Source: Chloroflexi bacterium TSY (GTDB lineage: Bacteria > Chloroflexota > Anaerolineae > Caldilineales > Caldilineaceae). Taken from it: DNA of 64,000 bases. The stretch is from the NCBI GenBank assembly GCA_019217005.1, contig JAHBNG010000008.1, positions 1-64,000 on the forward strand. The letters are read 5' to 3'. Shown in pieces: positions 1 through 10,771 of this stretch; position 1 is the stretch's first letter; each line of letters starts with the position of its first letter. The position numbers were made by a program, and so were the translations under genes. The notes under the pieces were generated by a model. It did no database searches. It was not told the origin of the DNA and saw only the letters and a list, made by a program, of their open reading frames with translations.

Positions 1-3000
1 CAACCCATGCTCATGGCCGTGAGCATGAAATATCTAGGCTGCCTGGCTTGTACACAAGGCAGCTATCCGCAAGCCGAGACCTATCAGCAGCAGGCACTTG
101 CCATCTGGCAACAGATGAATCAGGAGCCAGAGATAGCCTCCATTTGCCGTCACTTAGGGCATGCGCTGGGCGCAGCAGGTAAAGCAAGGGAGACAGATGC
201 CAGGCGCGCCTTTCAACAATCTCTTGAATTGGCGACAGAACACCTGTTAGCACCGATTGCGCTAGACATCTGCGTCGGGGTGACCAGTCTCTTGGTCCAG
301 AAGGGGAACATGCAACATGCTGTTGAGCTCCTCACCCTGGCCGAGAATCATGCGGCTGGCACCTTGGAGACCAAAGAGAAAGCTCGCCAGCTTTTGGCTG
401 AATTGACTGCTGACTTACCTGCCGAAATCGCGACAGCAGCCAAAGCTCGAGGGCAGGCGCTTGATCTGTGGGAGGCAACGCTCCGACTATTGGAAGAACT
501 CAGGGAGCCAGAATGGGAAACCAAGGAGAACACCCTAAGCCCTAATCGCCACCACCTGCCCGGTCAACCAACCTCTTTTATCGGCCGCGAGCAGGAGCTG
601 GCCGAGCTCAAACGACTTCTACTGGACGAACCCACTTGCCGCCTGTTGACTCTGGTCGGACCGGGTGGAATTGGCAAGACGCGGTTGGCGCTGGAAGCTG
701 CAGGACAAGTAGATCGTGCGTTTCGAGATGGCGTCTACTTCATCGGGTTGGCTTCAGTGAGCGAGCCTGAATTCATCGTTTCCGCCATCGCAGAAGGGCT
801 AAACGTCACTCTGCAAGGCAGTACAGAACCGAAAACGCAGCTACTGAACTACTTGCGTCGGAAAGAGCTGCTGCTTGTTGTTGACAACTTTGAACATTTG
901 TTTGACGGAGTCGATTTGCTTTCTGAAATCCTCGCTGAGACGACTAACGTCAAGCTGTTGGCTACCTCACGCGAGGCGTTAGGTCTCCAAGAAGAATGGC
1001 ACTATCCGGTGAGCGGGTTCCCCGTGCCATCCGACACCGACGATCGTCAGGTCATCAAGGCCAACAGTGCAGGACAACTCTTCCTGCAACGCGCCCAGCG
1101 CGCTTATGCTGGCTTTGCGATCGCTGATGAGGACATTGCGTACATTGTGCGTATCTGTCAGTTGGTCGATGGCATGCCGCTCGGACTCGAATTGGCCGCA
1201 ACCTGGGTCCGTTCCCTCACCTGCCAAGAGATTGCGGAGGAGATCGAACGAAATCTTGACATTCTCACGACCTCCATGCGTAACATACCGGAGCGCCACC
1301 GCAGTCTGAGAACCGTCTTTGAGCAGACCTGGCAGCGATTATCGGAAGCGGAACGGGGGGTACTCAGTAAGCTGTCGGTCTTTCGGGGTGGCTGTCTGCG
1401 TGAAGCCGCCGAACAGGTGGCTGGGGCAACGTTGCCGATGCTGGCGGCTTTGGTAGACAAATCGTTACTACGCCGCAATCGGGATGGACGTTATGAGATT
1501 CATGAATTGATCCGGCAGTTTGCCGAAGAGCAATTGAAAGTCTTGCCCAATAACTATCAGCAAGTACAAAATCTGTATCGCAATTATTATGCTACTTTCC
1601 TTCAAGAACGAACTGGAGATTTGAAGGGTACGCGCCAAAAGGAGATCTTAGCCGAAATTGCTGCTGAGATCGATAATGTCCGTACTGTTTGGCAGGGTGC
1701 GATTTGGTATAAAGCTGTGCCAATAGTTGAGCGACTTGCTGAGGGCCTTTGGACATTTAATCAATTTCGCGGGTTGCTATACGAAGGAGAAGTCGCTTTT
1801 CAAGAAGCCGTTACTATGCTTACCTCACCTGCGCATAACTATACAGATGTCAACAACTATGGAGATAGCACGGTCTCTACAGAACAGCAGTTAGTGGGCT
1901 TCTTACTTGGAGGACAGGGGTGGTTTCGTGCTCGACGAGGCAGGTTAAAAGACGGGCGAACTCTGATGGAGCAAGGTATTTCACTAGTACGTCAGGCGAA
2001 ATACTTTGACAAGCAAAAAGAAGCATTTCTACTTATGTGGCTAGGCTACATTATTTTCATGCAAGGAAAGTACAAAGAGGCCGAGCAGGTCGAACAAGAA
2101 AGCTTGGTACTTTTTTCTGAACTCGGTGATCATTGGGGTATGGCAAACTGTCTTCGATTGTTGGCTACTTTTGTCCAATGGGCAGGAAAGTTAACACAGG
2201 CAGAACAGCTATTACAAGAAAGCCTGAGCATTTGTACAGAGCCTGGGGAACGCAGCATGAGGTTGCAGAATCAAAACCTTGCCCGCATTGCCATCGCCCG
2301 TGGAGAGTACGCTCAAGCCAAACAATATCTAAACAACAATCGTATGATCTGCCAAGAACTCGACGATCAGCTCGGTATGGCGTTCACATTGCGTGAATGT
2401 GGCAATCTGGCTATGGTTCAAGGCGAGTATGGGCAAGCTTATCAATTTATTCGGGATAGCCTAAACACTTTAGAAGAAATAGGTAGCACGGTAGAGATAG
2501 GTGTCACACTTAATTATCTTGGATCCGCATTAAATTATCTCGGAAATCGCAAAGCTGCAAAAAAAATGTATAATCAGAGCTTAGTAGTCTCAAAGACGGC
2601 TGATCACCAACCTTCTATTGCCAACAGTCTGAGCAGATTAGGGCGTATAGCTTATGAACAGAAGGAGTACGATCAGGCAGAGCGATTTCAGACTGAAGCT
2701 TTACTAATCTGGACGGAGATTGACCACAAACCAAAGATTGCATCTGCCTCACGTCATTTGGGACATACAATGGTTGTAAGCGCAAGACGAGATGCGGAAT
2801 GCAAGCAATACTTCGAGCATGCTCTCCGGTTGGCAGAAAAAGAGCGGTTAGCTCCAATCGCGTTGGATGTGCTCATTAGTATAGCCAAGCTCCTGATGCG
2901 AGCAGGCGAGATCCAGCGCGCCCTCGCACTCCTGTCTCTGGTCGAGCATCACTCCGCCAGCACTTTCGAGATCAAAGAGAAAGCCCGTCAGCAATTCACC

Positions 3001-4539
3001 CAACTCGCCGCTGACTTACCTACCGAGGTGATCACAGCAGCCAAAGCTCGAGGGCAAGCGCTTGACTTGTGGGAGATGGCAGCTCAATATGAAAATTGGT
3101 GTGGTACTTTGGCTGAAGAGTTGGATGTCGAATCCGGCCCGGTCACTGCGGCAGTCAGAACAAGAATCCGCAATGAGGAAGTTGCTGTTGCCTCCTCGTC
3201 TTCTCATACCCTTGCTGCCCCATCCAGACATGATCTGTTAGAAATGCCCGATCCAGGGCGATTTTACGGTAGAGAGCACGAGCTGTCTCAGCTGAAGCAA
3301 TGGATCATTGATGACGCTTGTCGTCTGTGCGTGAGTCTCGGTGTCGGTGGAGTGGGCAAAACTAGCCTGACTGCTAAGTTTGTCTCCTCGCTGCTAGATC
3401 AGGCCGAAAACTTGGGTAGCCCAAACAGACCATTTGACAAGATCTTCTGGCGGTCACTTCTCAACGCACCACCGTTGACTGACATTCTGCGTCAGAGCAT
3501 CGTCTTCCTGTCTGATCAGCAGATCATCGACCTTCCGGCAAGCCTGGATGAGCAACTCAGATTGTTGACACAGCTCCTCCAACAACAGCGATGTTTGCTG
3601 ATTCTGGATAATGCCGAGAGCATCATGCAGGTGGGCCAACGCGCTGGCACGTATCGTACCGGATGCGAAGGGTACGGGCAACTCATTCAGCGCATGGCTC
3701 AAAGTGACCATCAAAGCTGCCTTCTGTTGACCAGCCGGGAAAGCCCGCAAGAGTTAATCCGTTTAGAACGCGATATTTCGCTGGTTCGCTCGCTACAGTT
3801 AAACGGCTTGCCGGATGATGCAGCCCAACAGGTCTTGGTACATCAGGGGCTAGCCAGCGAAAAGTCACAAACGGCCACTCTAGTCCAGCGTTATTCTGGT
3901 CATCCTCTGGCGTTGAAGCTGGTAGCCGAAACGATTGATGAGCTTTACTTTGGTGATGTCGATGCTTTTCTGGAAGAAGAGACGCTCATCTTTGCCGATA
4001 TCAGCGATGTGTTGGATCAGCAATTCGCCCGGCTTTCGCCGTTGGAGCAGGAGATACTGACCTGGCTGGCCATTGAGCGCGAGCCGGTCTCGGTGCAGGA
4101 TTTAAGCGACAATCTCGTTGGCCCGGTGACCCAGCGTGCCTATCTGGAAGCCCTGCGTGGGTTACAACAGCGCTCATTGCTGGAAAAACAGAAGGATGGT
4201 TTTACCCTGCAAAACGTCATCATGGAGTATACGACAGACCGCTTTATCAACCAGGTCTGTCAGGAACTTGAGCAAGATTCTCTAGAAAGCTTCAACCGCC
4301 ACGCCTTGCTCAAGGCTCAGGCCAAAGATTATGTACGCGAGAGCCAACGAAGGCTGATCCTCCAACCCATTGCTGAGAATATATTGGCACAGTTTGGTCG
4401 AGAAGGGGTTGAGCAGAGATGCAAAGATTATTTGGAGCGTCTAAGGCTTGAGCTTCCTAAAGGCTATGCTGGGGAAGTATCCTTAACCTTCTCATGCACA
4501 ATCAAAGTGCTCTCAATGACTTCGATTTCTCTGGAATAG
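1..4539 (+). CDS. Giant STAND protein: TPR / NB-ARC / TPR / second NB-ARC (5' end outside window)
   Basis: The reading frame is open to the left edge, so the N-terminus is missing; the first in-window Met is at base 7 (residue 1 below). Seen: TPR-like helices, then an NB-ARC module with P-loop GPGGIGKT (residues ~218-225), Walker [12 protein letters not shown] and an ATSREALGL sensor segment. A long TPR array follows, then a second NTPase with P-loop GVGGVGKT (~1112-1119) and Walker [10 protein letters not shown]. The TPR-to-NTPase linker containing [13 protein letters not shown] occurs before both NTPases, which points to an internal duplication. STAND proteins of this type are ATP-driven switches in regulation, programmed death or phage defence; the role here is unknown. 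The C-terminal ~23 residues look out of frame: adding one G to the G4 run at 4471-4474 makes the chain continue as [12 protein letters not shown] into the WD40 ORF at 4494. I infer one original protein of more than 2,180 residues. Confidence 0.85.
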   Translation, partial: QPMLMAVSMKYLGCLACTQGSYPQAETYQQQALAIWQQMNQEPEIASICRHLGHALGAAGKARETDARRAFQQSLELATEHLLAPIALDICVGVTSLLVQKGNMQHAVELLTLAENHAAGTLETKEKARQLLAELTADLPAEIATAAKARGQALDLWEATLRLLEELREPEWETKENTLSPNRHHLPGQPTSFIGREQELAELKRLLLDEPTCRLLTLVGPGGIGKTRLALEAAGQVDRAFRDGVYFIGLASVSEPEFIVSAIAEGLNVTLQGSTEPKTQLLNYLRRKELLLVVDNFEHLFDGVDLLSEILAETTNVKLLATSREALGLQEEWHYPVSGFPVPSDTDDRQVIKANSAGQLFLQRAQRAYAGFAIADEDIAYIVRICQLVDGMPLGLELAATWVRSLTCQEIAEEIERNLDILTTSMRNIPERHRSLRTVFEQTWQRLSEAERGVLSKLSVFRGGCLREAAEQVAGATLPMLAALVDKSLLRRNRDGRYEIHELIRQFAEEQLKVLPNNYQQVQNLYRNYYATFLQERTGDLKGTRQKEILAEIAAEIDNVRTVWQGAIWYKAVPIVERLAEGLWTFNQFRGLLYEGEVAFQEAVTMLTSPAHNYTDVNNYGDSTVSTEQQLVGFLLGGQGWFRARRGRLKDGRTLMEQGISLVRQAKYFDKQKEAFLLMWLGYIIFMQGKYKEAEQVEQESLVLFSELGDHWGMANCLRLLATFVQWAGKLTQAEQLLQESLSICTEPGERSMRLQNQNLARIAIARGEYAQAKQYLNNNRMICQELDDQLGMAFTLRECGNLAMVQGEYGQAYQFIRDSLNTLEEIGSTVEIGVTLNYLGSALNYLGNRKAAKKMYNQSLVVSKTADHQPSIANSLSRLGRIAYEQKEYDQAERFQTEALLIWTEIDHKPKIASASRHLGHTMVVSARRDAECKQYFEHALRLAEKERLAPIALDVLISIAKLLMRAGEIQRALALLSLVEHHSASTFEIKEKARQQFTQLAADLPTEVITAAKARGQALDLWEMAAQYENWCGTLAEELDVESGPVTAAVRTRIRNEEVAVASSSSHTLAAPSRHDLLEMPDPGRFYGREHELSQLKQWIIDDACRLCVSLGVGGVGKTSLTAKFVSSLLDQAENLGSPNRPFDKIFWRSLLNAPPLTDILRQSIVFLSDQQIIDLPASLDEQLRLLTQLLQQQRCLLILDNAESIMQVGQRAGTYRTGCEGYGQLIQRMAQSDHQSCLLLTSRESPQELIRLERDISLVRSLQLNGLPDDAAQQVLVHQGLASEKSQTATLVQRYSGHPLALKLVAETIDELYFGDVDAFLEEETLIFADISDVLDQQFARLSPLEQEILTWLAIEREPVSVQDLSDNLVGPVTQRAYLEALRGLQQRSLLEKQKDGFTLQNVIMEYTTDRFINQVCQELEQDSLESFNRHALLKAQAKDYVRESQRRLILQPIAENILAQFGREGVEQRCKDYLERLRLELPKGYAGEVSLTFSCTIKVLSMTSISLE

Positions 4540-6530
4540 GGGTCTGGCAGGTTTATCTTCAGGGAAAAAACCTTATAGACGTCGATTTCAGCGGAGCCGA
4601 TCTAAAAGCAGCTGTCTTTATGGACACATTTGACAATCTTACTTCGGTGGCCTTCAGCCCGGATGGACAACTTCTGGCGGCAGGAACAGCAGAGGGGCAA
4701 ATTCGGATCTGGCAAACGATAGATTGGCAACCGCTCCAGACTCTACAAGGTCACTCTTACTGGGTCAGTTCGATCTGTTTCAGCCCAGATGATCACACGT
4801 TGGCCAGCGGGAGTTCTGACAAGACTATACGCTTGTGGGATGTTAGCAGCGGTCAAATGCTTCAAACCTTACTAGGACACACTAGTTGGGTGAGTTCGGT
4901 TTGTTTGAGTTCTGACGGTCACACCTTAGCCAGCGGGAGTAGGGATCAAACCATACGCGTATGGGATGTTCACGCCGTGCTATACCGTCGTACAGCATCG
5001 AGCATCGCTTCTGGACGCGGCCAAATCCTTCAGACCTTACTAGGGCACACTGACTGGGTCAGGTCAGTCTGTTTCAGCCCAGATGGTCAGACCTTAGCCA
5101 GCGGAAGTTCTGACAAGACTATACGCCTGTGGGATGTCTCTAGTGGTCAAACGCTTCAAACCCTACAAGGACACACTGACTGGGTCAAGTCAGTCTGTTT
5201 CAGCCCAGATGGTCACACGTTGGCCAGCGGGAGTTCTGACAAGACTATACGCCTGTGGGATGTCTCTAGTGGTCAAACACTTCAAACCCTACAAGGACAC
5301 ACTAATTTGGTCCAGACGCTCTGTTTCAGCCCCGACAATCATATCTTAGCTAGTGGGAGTGAAGATCGGATAACTCTCTTATGGGACGTGGTTAGCGGCC
5401 AAATCCTTCAGACGTTACTAGGACACACGGATCGGGTCAATTCGATCTGTTTCCGCCCAGATGGTCACACGTTGGCTAGCGGAAGTTCTGACAAGACTAT
5501 CCGCTTGTGGGATGTTACCAGCGGACAACCTCTTCAAACCTTGCACGGTCATACTTACATGGTACCGGCGGTCCACTTTGATCCCCATAGTCACACGTTG
5601 GCTAGCGGAAATTCTGACAAGACTATCCGCTTGTGGGATGTCAGTAGCGGTCAAGTCCTTCAGACCTTGCAGGGTCACATGGGTCAAGTCTGTTCGATTT
5701 GTTTTAGCCCCGACGGACAGACTTTGGCCAGCGGAAGTTCTGACAAGACTATTCGCCTGTGGAATGTTAATAGTGGTCAAGCTCTTCAGACCTTGCTAGG
5801 ACACACGGATCGGATCAATTCAGTTTGCTTTAGCCCCAACGGACAGACTTTAGCCAGCGGAAGTTCTGATCAGATTATCCGCCTGTGGGATGTTAGCAGC
5901 GGTCAAGTCCTTCAGACCTTACTAGGACACGCTGACTGGATCTATTCAATCTGTTTCAGATCCGATAGTCATATTTTGGTTAGTGGTAGTTCTGATCAGA
6001 CTATTCGCCTGTGGGATGTTAGCAGCGGTCAAGTCCTCCAGACCTTACTAGGACATACTGATCCGGTCACTTCAGTCTATTTCAGCCCCGATGGGCATAT
6101 CCTGGTCAGCGGAAGTGCTGACAAGACTATCCGCCTATGGGATGTTAGCAGCGGTCAAGTCCTCCAGACCTTACTAGGACATACTGACTGGGTCAGGTCA
6201 GTCTGCTTTAACCCTAATGGCCGCACTTTAGTCAGTGGGAGTGATGATCAGACTATTCGCCTGTGGGACGTCAGTAGCGGTCAGGTAATTCGGAACTTAC
6301 AGGGACATACGGATCGGGTCGATTCAGTCTATTTCAGCCCCGATGGTCAGACCTTAGCCAGTGGCAGTACAGATGGCACGATCAAGCTCTGGGATGTACA
6401 GACCGGGAATTGTCTCAAAACCCTCCGTCCGGATCGACCCTATGAGCGAATGAACATTACCGGCGTGACAGGGATCACTGAGGCCCAGAAAGCAACGCTC
6501 AAGGCGTTGGGGGCGGTGGATTTGAGTTAG
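4494..6530 (+). CDS. Pentapeptide-like plus 14-blade WD40 repeat C-terminus of the STAND protein
   Basis: The product begins with a pentapeptide-like stretch ([17 protein letters not shown], residues ~10-45). It then has 14 WD40 repeats of 42 residues (126 bp), typified by [15 protein letters not shown] and [11 protein letters not shown], enough for two seven-bladed propellers. The third blade carries an extra segment of about 14 residues ([14 protein letters not shown], ~4973-5014) absent from the others. The ORF overlaps the NB-ARC frame by 46 bp. Its upstream frame (GSILNLL) matches the usual NB-ARC-to-WD40 junction, so it is most likely the C-terminal sensor half of the same protein, separated by a one-base deletion at 4471-4474. 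If expressed alone it would be a cytoplasmic propeller scaffold. No separate ribosome-binding site is evident before the ATG. The blades are highly similar at DNA level, so copy number could change by recombination. Confidence 0.85.
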   Translation: MHNQSALNDFDFSGIGVWQVYLQGKNLIDVDFSGADLKAAVFMDTFDNLTSVAFSPDGQLLAAGTAEGQIRIWQTIDWQPLQTLQGHSYWVSSICFSPDDHTLASGSSDKTIRLWDVSSGQMLQTLLGHTSWVSSVCLSSDGHTLASGSRDQTIRVWDVHAVLYRRTASSIASGRGQILQTLLGHTDWVRSVCFSPDGQTLASGSSDKTIRLWDVSSGQTLQTLQGHTDWVKSVCFSPDGHTLASGSSDKTIRLWDVSSGQTLQTLQGHTNLVQTLCFSPDNHILASGSEDRITLLWDVVSGQILQTLLGHTDRVNSICFRPDGHTLASGSSDKTIRLWDVTSGQPLQTLHGHTYMVPAVHFDPHSHTLASGNSDKTIRLWDVSSGQVLQTLQGHMGQVCSICFSPDGQTLASGSSDKTIRLWNVNSGQALQTLLGHTDRINSVCFSPNGQTLASGSSDQIIRLWDVSSGQVLQTLLGHADWIYSICFRSDSHILVSGSSDQTIRLWDVSSGQVLQTLLGHTDPVTSVYFSPDGHILVSGSADKTIRLWDVSSGQVLQTLLGHTDWVRSVCFNPNGRTLVSGSDDQTIRLWDVSSGQVIRNLQGHTDRVDSVYFSPDGQTLASGSTDGTIKLWDVQTGNCLKTLRPDRPYERMNITGVTGITEAQKATLKALGAVDLS

Positions 6531-6535
6531 TGATT

Positions 6536-6988
6536 CTATTCTTGATCGCTGCTCTGCCAAAGGGGCTGCGCGGTGATACCCAAAGCAACAAATCCCAAAA
6601 CTGCAAAAACAGCACTCATATAGACGACGTTCATCTCCCCTGTTGGCAAATTGCCACCAATCGTTGCAAATGCATTGATGATCCAGCTCGCCAAAATGGC
6701 AAACCAGGCCCATTTCTCCTTTTTGCGGAAGGCAAAAATCAGAATCAACAACGGGATCACGTAACTGGCGAACATGAAGATTCCTTGTTCGAGTATTTCA
6801 ATGAGCAGATACTCGTGGCATGTTCCATAGGTGGCTGTGAATTCGGCCAGCGATGTATCAGAATAGGCCTCAATTTCAGCACCGATAAAAGTCATGGGCG
6901 AAAAAACGACCGATACGCCAGTTACGGCTCCGAGCGCGTAAAAGATGATTAGCAGAATCCATCCGATTTTGAAAGACGTAGGCTCCAT
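6536..6988 (-). CDS. Four-TM hypothetical membrane protein
   Basis: 150 residues with about four hydrophobic segments (near residues 8-30, 65-85, 92-112, 120-138), so an integral membrane protein. There is a clear AAGGAGA ribosome-binding site upstream of the ATG at 6988. The gene converges on the WD40 ORF with only 5 bp between stop codons. I do not recognise the family beyond general resemblance to small DUF-type membrane proteins. No catalytic motif is visible. Confidence 0.7.
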   Translation of the reverse strand: MEPTSFKIGWILLIIFYALGAVTGVSVVFSPMTFIGAEIEAYSDTSLAEFTATYGTCHEYLLIEILEQGIFMFASYVIPLLILIFAFRKKEKWAWFAILASWIINAFATIGGNLPTGEMNVVYMSAVFAVLGFVALGITAQPLWQSSDQE

Positions 6989-7045
6989 GCGCTTTCTCCT
7001 TGAGAATCAGCCACTGTTCTGTCAACAGAATTACGATAGCCCCAA

Positions 7046-7078
7046 ACAAACCTGGTTTCTGGCAGAAACCAGGTTTGT
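7046..7078. repeat. Perfect 15-bp inverted repeat, 3-nt loop
   Basis: The arms are ACAAACCTGGTTTCT and its exact complement around the loop GGC. It lies downstream of the SnoaL-like operon and upstream of the membrane gene on the same strand, so it could act as an mRNA hairpin. It may also be a REP-like dispersed palindrome. No U-tract follows. Confidence 0.7.
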
Positions 7079-7106
7079 AAACCCGTCATAACTTAATTGA
7101 AAAATA

Positions 7107-7507
7107 CTACATATTGGGCATCGGCACAGCACCGACTTGTCGCAGCAAGTCCAAGGCATCGAAATAGACCCATTGCTCTTTGAGTTTGCCATTGGTAAGG
7201 TGAGCGAGCCAAATACCACTAAAGGTGATTGGTTTGCCTGTTGGCGCTATACCCATAAATTCCCCCAGGTGCGTACCGCCGCCTGGAGATCGGGGAAGGC
7301 AGTCAAGAGCAATTGATGAATGGTCTGTTTGAGTGTCGGCAAGTCCGCATCTGGTGTGGGCAGACCAGTGTCATGGTTGATAAAATCGGGTGTGCAGACC
7401 TCGTCCCAGACATCCAAGTTGCGGGCATTGAAGCCCTGCCAGAACCGACGAACAGCGGTGATATTTGTGGTAGATGACGTGTTATATGCTCCTTTAATAG
7501 TTGACAT
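7107..7507 (-). pseudogene. Decayed SnoaL-like (ester cyclase family) gene
   Basis: The start MSTIKGAYNTSS at 7507 leads into a SnoaL/NTF2-like fold (FWQGFNARNLDVWDE, FINHDTG, FPDLQ). After FPDLQAA the frame runs into a stop near 7247. Another frame then continues with GTHLGEFMGIAPTGKPI and ends ALDLLRQVGAVPMPNM, the true C-terminus. Compared with the intact neighbour at 7531-7953, about 18-19 residues between PDLQ and GTH are gone and the deletion is not a multiple of three. It is the last gene of a three-gene SnoaL-like operon, 23 bp after the previous stop. Probably non-functional. Confidence 0.75.
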
Positions 7508-7530
7508 AAAGTTTCGAGACAGACTCAAAA

Positions 7531-7953
7531 TCATTCCGCTGTTGGTGGACCAGCCCCAAGTTGCCGCATCAACCCGCCAGTATCCCAATTCGACCAATGT
7601 TCCTTAATCTGATCATTCAGGATATAATGAATATCTATACCTGTAATCGCAATTGTCTTGTTTGTTGGAGCGATGCCCATCAACTCACCCTGATGCGTTC
7701 CATCCACTCTCCAGCGGGTCACAACCTTATTGGATTCGGCAACCTGGTCTTCAAGGTTGAAATGGAGATCCGGAAAGGCGGCCCGGAACGTGGTTACTAG
7801 CTGCTCCATGCCATCAGGTCCATCTGTGTCAGGGGTGGCTGGGTCATAATGCACGTGATTGGCCGCGATAAGATCAGGAATGACGGTTAAATTGCCCTGG
7901 TTCCAAACCTCTTCAAAGTAACGCCGTGTAATGGCTTTGTTGGCTTCTGACAT
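7531..7953 (-). CDS. SnoaL-like ester cyclase family protein
   Basis: 140 residues of the SnoaL/NTF2-like alpha+beta barrel family, typified by FEEVWNQGN, FPDLHFNLEDQVAES, VVTRWRVDGTHQGEL, GIAPTNKTI and the closing region GGLMRQLG. The start at 7953 is chosen because AGGAGG lies correctly upstream (7961-7966) and homology begins at MSEANKAITRRYF; a longer reading frame to 7977 lacks support. Family members include polyketide cyclases, limonene-epoxide-hydrolase-like enzymes and many proteins of unknown substrate. Second gene of a minus-strand operon; the upstream gene's stop sits within a few bases of this RBS, so coupling is likely. Substrate cannot be inferred. Confidence 0.85.
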   Translation of the reverse strand: MSEANKAITRRYFEEVWNQGNLTVIPDLIAANHVHYDPATPDTDGPDGMEQLVTTFRAAFPDLHFNLEDQVAESNKVVTRWRVDGTHQGELMGIAPTNKTIAITGIDIHYILNDQIKEHWSNWDTGGLMRQLGAGPPTAE

Positions 7954-7967
7954 TAGATTTCCTCCTC

Positions 7968-8387
7968 TTAAATCCAACCCAGTTCTTTCATGGCCCAGGG
8001 TGCATTCCAGACTTTGACCATGCGCTCAATCTTATTGTCCTCGTTCATCGTGAGAAAATAGACATAGTGCGAGTGGGTCTCTTTGTGGGTTGGCGGGACT
8101 GGACCGCCTTCTCCGGTGTGTTTTGCATGATAGGTGGCGAAGAACACAGCCGTTCTGGTCTCTTCGTCGAAGCTTGATGTATGCAGATCATAGGTTGCCC
8201 CAGGTGCAGTAATGCCACCAAAAGCAGCCATCCACTCGCAATAGGCTTCTACTGTGTCAATGTCTGCGAGTGGTTCGCTTTGGGCCACAAAGGGTGCCCT
8301 TTCGGCTACATATTGTTTGCATCCAGACCATCCTGCCGGTGCTTCACAGGCATCAAAAAATCTCTTTGCGTTTTCAAAAGCTGTCAT
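7968..8387 (-). CDS. SnoaL/NTF2-like domain protein
   Basis: 139 residues starting MTAFENAKRFFDACEAPAGW, with AAGGAGT placed before the ATG at 8387. The frame extends further upstream to 8591, but that part runs into the left end of the IS110 copy and is not conserved. Segments such as ITAPGATYDLHTSSFDEETR, VFFATYHAKHTGEGGP and HYVYFLTMNEDNKIERM fit the NTF2-like fold of small cyclase or isomerase-type proteins. First gene of a three-gene SnoaL-like operon. The IS110 left end begins about 67 bp upstream of the start, so the native promoter may have been displaced. Confidence 0.8.
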   Translation of the reverse strand: MTAFENAKRFFDACEAPAGWSGCKQYVAERAPFVAQSEPLADIDTVEAYCEWMAAFGGITAPGATYDLHTSSFDEETRTAVFFATYHAKHTGEGGPVPPTHKETHSHYVYFLTMNEDNKIERMVKVWNAPWAMKELGWI

Positions 8388-8454
8388 TTGTTCACTCCTT
8401 ATACTGAATTGATCAAGATCCTTTTGGCTTAGCTTCCCTTCTGGACGTTTTATA

Positions 8455-10071
8455 CTCAGTAGATAAACATGCGGTGAGCCAACACAACAGGGGATGAAAA
8501 ATGTGTTAAAGTGTGGTGGCAGCCGCCGAACAGAAATCGGGAAAGGTCCGTGGTCAAGTAAAGAACGCTCAGTAGCTAGATTGGTGTACACCGACGCACC
8601 ACGGGATGTGGACGTTCCTCGGGACGAAACACGCAGGGCAGACTGTGCTCACAATCGGGTACACATAAGCGGCTGCGAAAGGAAAGGAAGATGGAAGTGA
8701 TGTTTCCGAAGTGCAGCGGCCTGGATGTTCACAAGCGGATGGTAGTGGCGTGTGTGGTAGATGAATCAGGGAGGATGGAGCAGGTGCGCAAGCGATTTGG
8801 GACAACGACGGTCGAGTTGGAGGGGGTTGAGGTCGTGGCTGTCGTCGTATGGGATCACGCATGTGGCGATGGAGAGTACGGGAGTGTATTGGAAACCGAT
8901 CTACAATGTGTTGCATGAGCATTTTGAGGTCTGGATTGTGAATGCCCGCCATCTGGCACAGGTGCCTGGTCGCAAGACGGATGAGAGCGATGCGGCCTGG
9001 ATCACGAAACTGATGAGTTATGGACTGCTGGAGCGCAGTTTCATTCCAGATGTGGAGCAAAGGGACTTGCGAGACCTGACGCGCTATCGGACGCGTCTCT
9101 TGCAAGAGAAGAGTGCGGCAGTCAATCGCCTGCATAAGGTGTTGGAAGATGCCAACGTCAAGTTGGGATCGGTGGTCACGAGCATCCAAGGTGTATCGGC
9201 ACGCCAGATGATCGAGGCCCTGATTGCAGATGAGATGGACCCAGAAGCCATGGCTGACTTGGCACAAAAGCGGCTGCGGGCCAAGATTCCCCAGTTGGTT
9301 GATGCGTTGACGGGACTGGTCCGTCCTCATCATCGTTTTATGCTGCAAGAAGTTCTGCATCATCTCGATCACCTGAATGTACGCATTGATGCCCTCAATC
9401 AACAGATTGGGATCCTCATGGCTCCGCATGCTGACCTCATCGCACGCCTAGATGCCATTCCCGGTGTGGGGCGAGTCGTCGCCGAGATAATTCTGGCGGA
9501 GATCGGTCCCTCGGTCGAAAGCTGGCCCTCAGCTAAGAAACTGGCCTCCTGGGCTTGTGTCTGTCCTGGCAACAACGAATCGGCGGGCAAACGCAAGAGT
9601 GGTCGCCGACGAAAGGGCCAGAAATGGTTAGTCACCGCCCTCGTTGAAGCGGCTTGGGCCGCCTCTCGCACCAAGGACACCTATCTCGCCGCACAGTTCC
9701 ACCGTCTCAAGGCACGACGCGGAGCCAAGCGGGCAGCTATTGCCGTGGCCCATTCCATCTTGACCATCGTCTATCATCTCATCGACAAGCCCGATGCCGT
9801 CTTTGAAGAACTCGGCGGCGACTTCTTTCTCAAACGACGCAAGGAGCATGCACAAGCCGGCGCACTCAAAACCCTCGAGTCCCTCGGCTTCAAGGTTTTC
9901 TTGGCACCGACCGCCTAAGTACGGTGCTCACTACAACTGATTTGCGTTGGGCACAGGCAACGACGCCACCCACTCTGGCGGGTCAACTTGGACCCGCTTC
10001 TTATTCAACGCGGCCTTTAACCCCTCTCTCTCTTCTCTTGCTGCCCTTTTTTTCAGGGCAGACCGCAACGC
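8455..10071 (+). mobile_element. IS110-family insertion sequence, copy 1
   Basis: The boundaries come from comparison with the inverted copy at 43030-44641: identity starts at CTCAGTAGATAAAC and ends at GACCGCAACGC. No obvious terminal inverted repeat or target duplication is seen, as expected for IS110. A 236-bp non-coding left end precedes the transposase and a 153-bp right end follows it. In IS110-group elements the left end is where the bridge RNA is encoded; this is family knowledge, not shown here. The right boundary abuts a palindromic region (10076-10130). Confidence 0.85.
8691..9918 (+). pseudogene. IS110 transposase (DEDD + Tnp_20), one frameshift
   Basis: Seen: DEDD RuvC-like N-terminal motifs GLDVHKR, AMESTGVYWKPIYNVL and KTDESDAAWITKL. 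The C-terminal Tnp_20 domain has IPGVGRVVAEIILAEIG and the serine region CVCPGNNESAGKRKSGR. The N-terminal 40 or so codons are in another frame because of a G5 run at about 8821-8825; the copy at 43-44 kb has G4 there. Correcting it gives about 408 residues, normal for the family. Start ATG at 8691 follows GGAAAGGAAG. Either freshly dead or a homopolymer error. Confidence 0.85.
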
Positions 10072-10108
10072 GGAGTGAGCATTCTCTAATGCGAACGGGA
10101 TCGGCGTT

Positions 10109-10256
10109 AGAGATTACACGCAGTAGGATTTCTCAGAGGTAGAGCGTTCAAATGGCGAAAAAAGACGCAGTAGAGAATCTCGGACCATTTGGCACGCTCG
10201 AGTCTGTTTTGACTGAGAAGTGCAGGATTATGTCTACTGCGTGTAATAGAGAACGC
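10109..10256. repeat. Long imperfect palindrome (MITE-like)
   Basis: Left-arm blocks GTTAGAGATTACACGCAGTA, TTCTCAG and GAGCGTTCAAATGG are mirrored on the right by CCATTTGGCACGCTC, CTGAGAA and TACTGCGTGTAATAGAGAAC. The region has no gene. Just downstream (10269-10284) is a solitary AATTTGGATCTACTGA, identical to one end of the 217-bp MITE family in this window. The rest of 9919-10360 is the IS110 right end and otherwise empty. Confidence 0.6.
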
Positions 10257-10360
10257 CTATTCCACGAGAATTTGGATCTACTGATACTATAAAAAAGTAG
10301 GACACAGCTTTACGCAAATGAAGGCTGATTTCAGGGTAAAGAATTTGTTGAAGATTGATA

Positions 10361-10771
10361 TTATACCAAAGCTGCATATTGCAACACTTGCGTAGAAAAA
10401 TTTGCTGATTCAATCGGTTGGTTAAACTCTACTTCTGGTAGATAATCATCCATGATAAAGTGTGTATAAGCCCAGCTAAATGCCTCATGCAAAGGAATTG
10501 CGCTTAATCCAGCTTGTGGCACATTAAATCGCTCATTGTTCATATGAATTTTCAAGGCCCAAATAACCAATGGATAGGTCTTGTGGAAGCTTGAAATCAT
10601 GAATGCATAGGGGCGTTCAATTCGTGGATCATAATCGACCATCAGATCTGCTACCCAAAGTGAACGATACCCAGAGGTATTCAACCCATCTGCAGGTGGA
10701 GGCATATTTGGATCAAAAGCAACGGCTTCAATTAGCCCAGGTTCTTGAAATAGAAATTTTAAATCTCTCAT
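10361..10771 (-). CDS. Hypothetical protein, possible partner of the interrupted upstream gene
   Basis: 136 residues, soluble, acidic to neutral, no signal peptide or TM helix, with aromatic-rich segments (GYRSLWVADLMVDYDP, AFSWAYTHFIMDDYLPEV). I do not recognise the family. It starts 18 bp after the stop of the interrupted gene on the same strand, so the two probably formed an operon. Only a weak ribosome-binding site is visible. A toxin-immunity or nuclease-inhibitor pairing is one possibility, but it rests on size and position alone. Confidence 0.5.
   Translation of the reverse strand: MRDLKFLFQEPGLIEAVAFDPNMPPPADGLNTSGYRSLWVADLMVDYDPRIERPYAFMISSFHKTYPLVIWALKIHMNNERFNVPQAGLSAIPLHEAFSWAYTHFIMDDYLPEVEFNQPIESANFSTQVLQYAALV

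Noticed and set aside
8569..9429. 286-codon antisense ORF across the IS110 transposase (also 43671-44447)
   Set aside because: It is the reverse strand of the transposase, present in both copies, with arginine/histidine-rich composition typical of a shadow frame.
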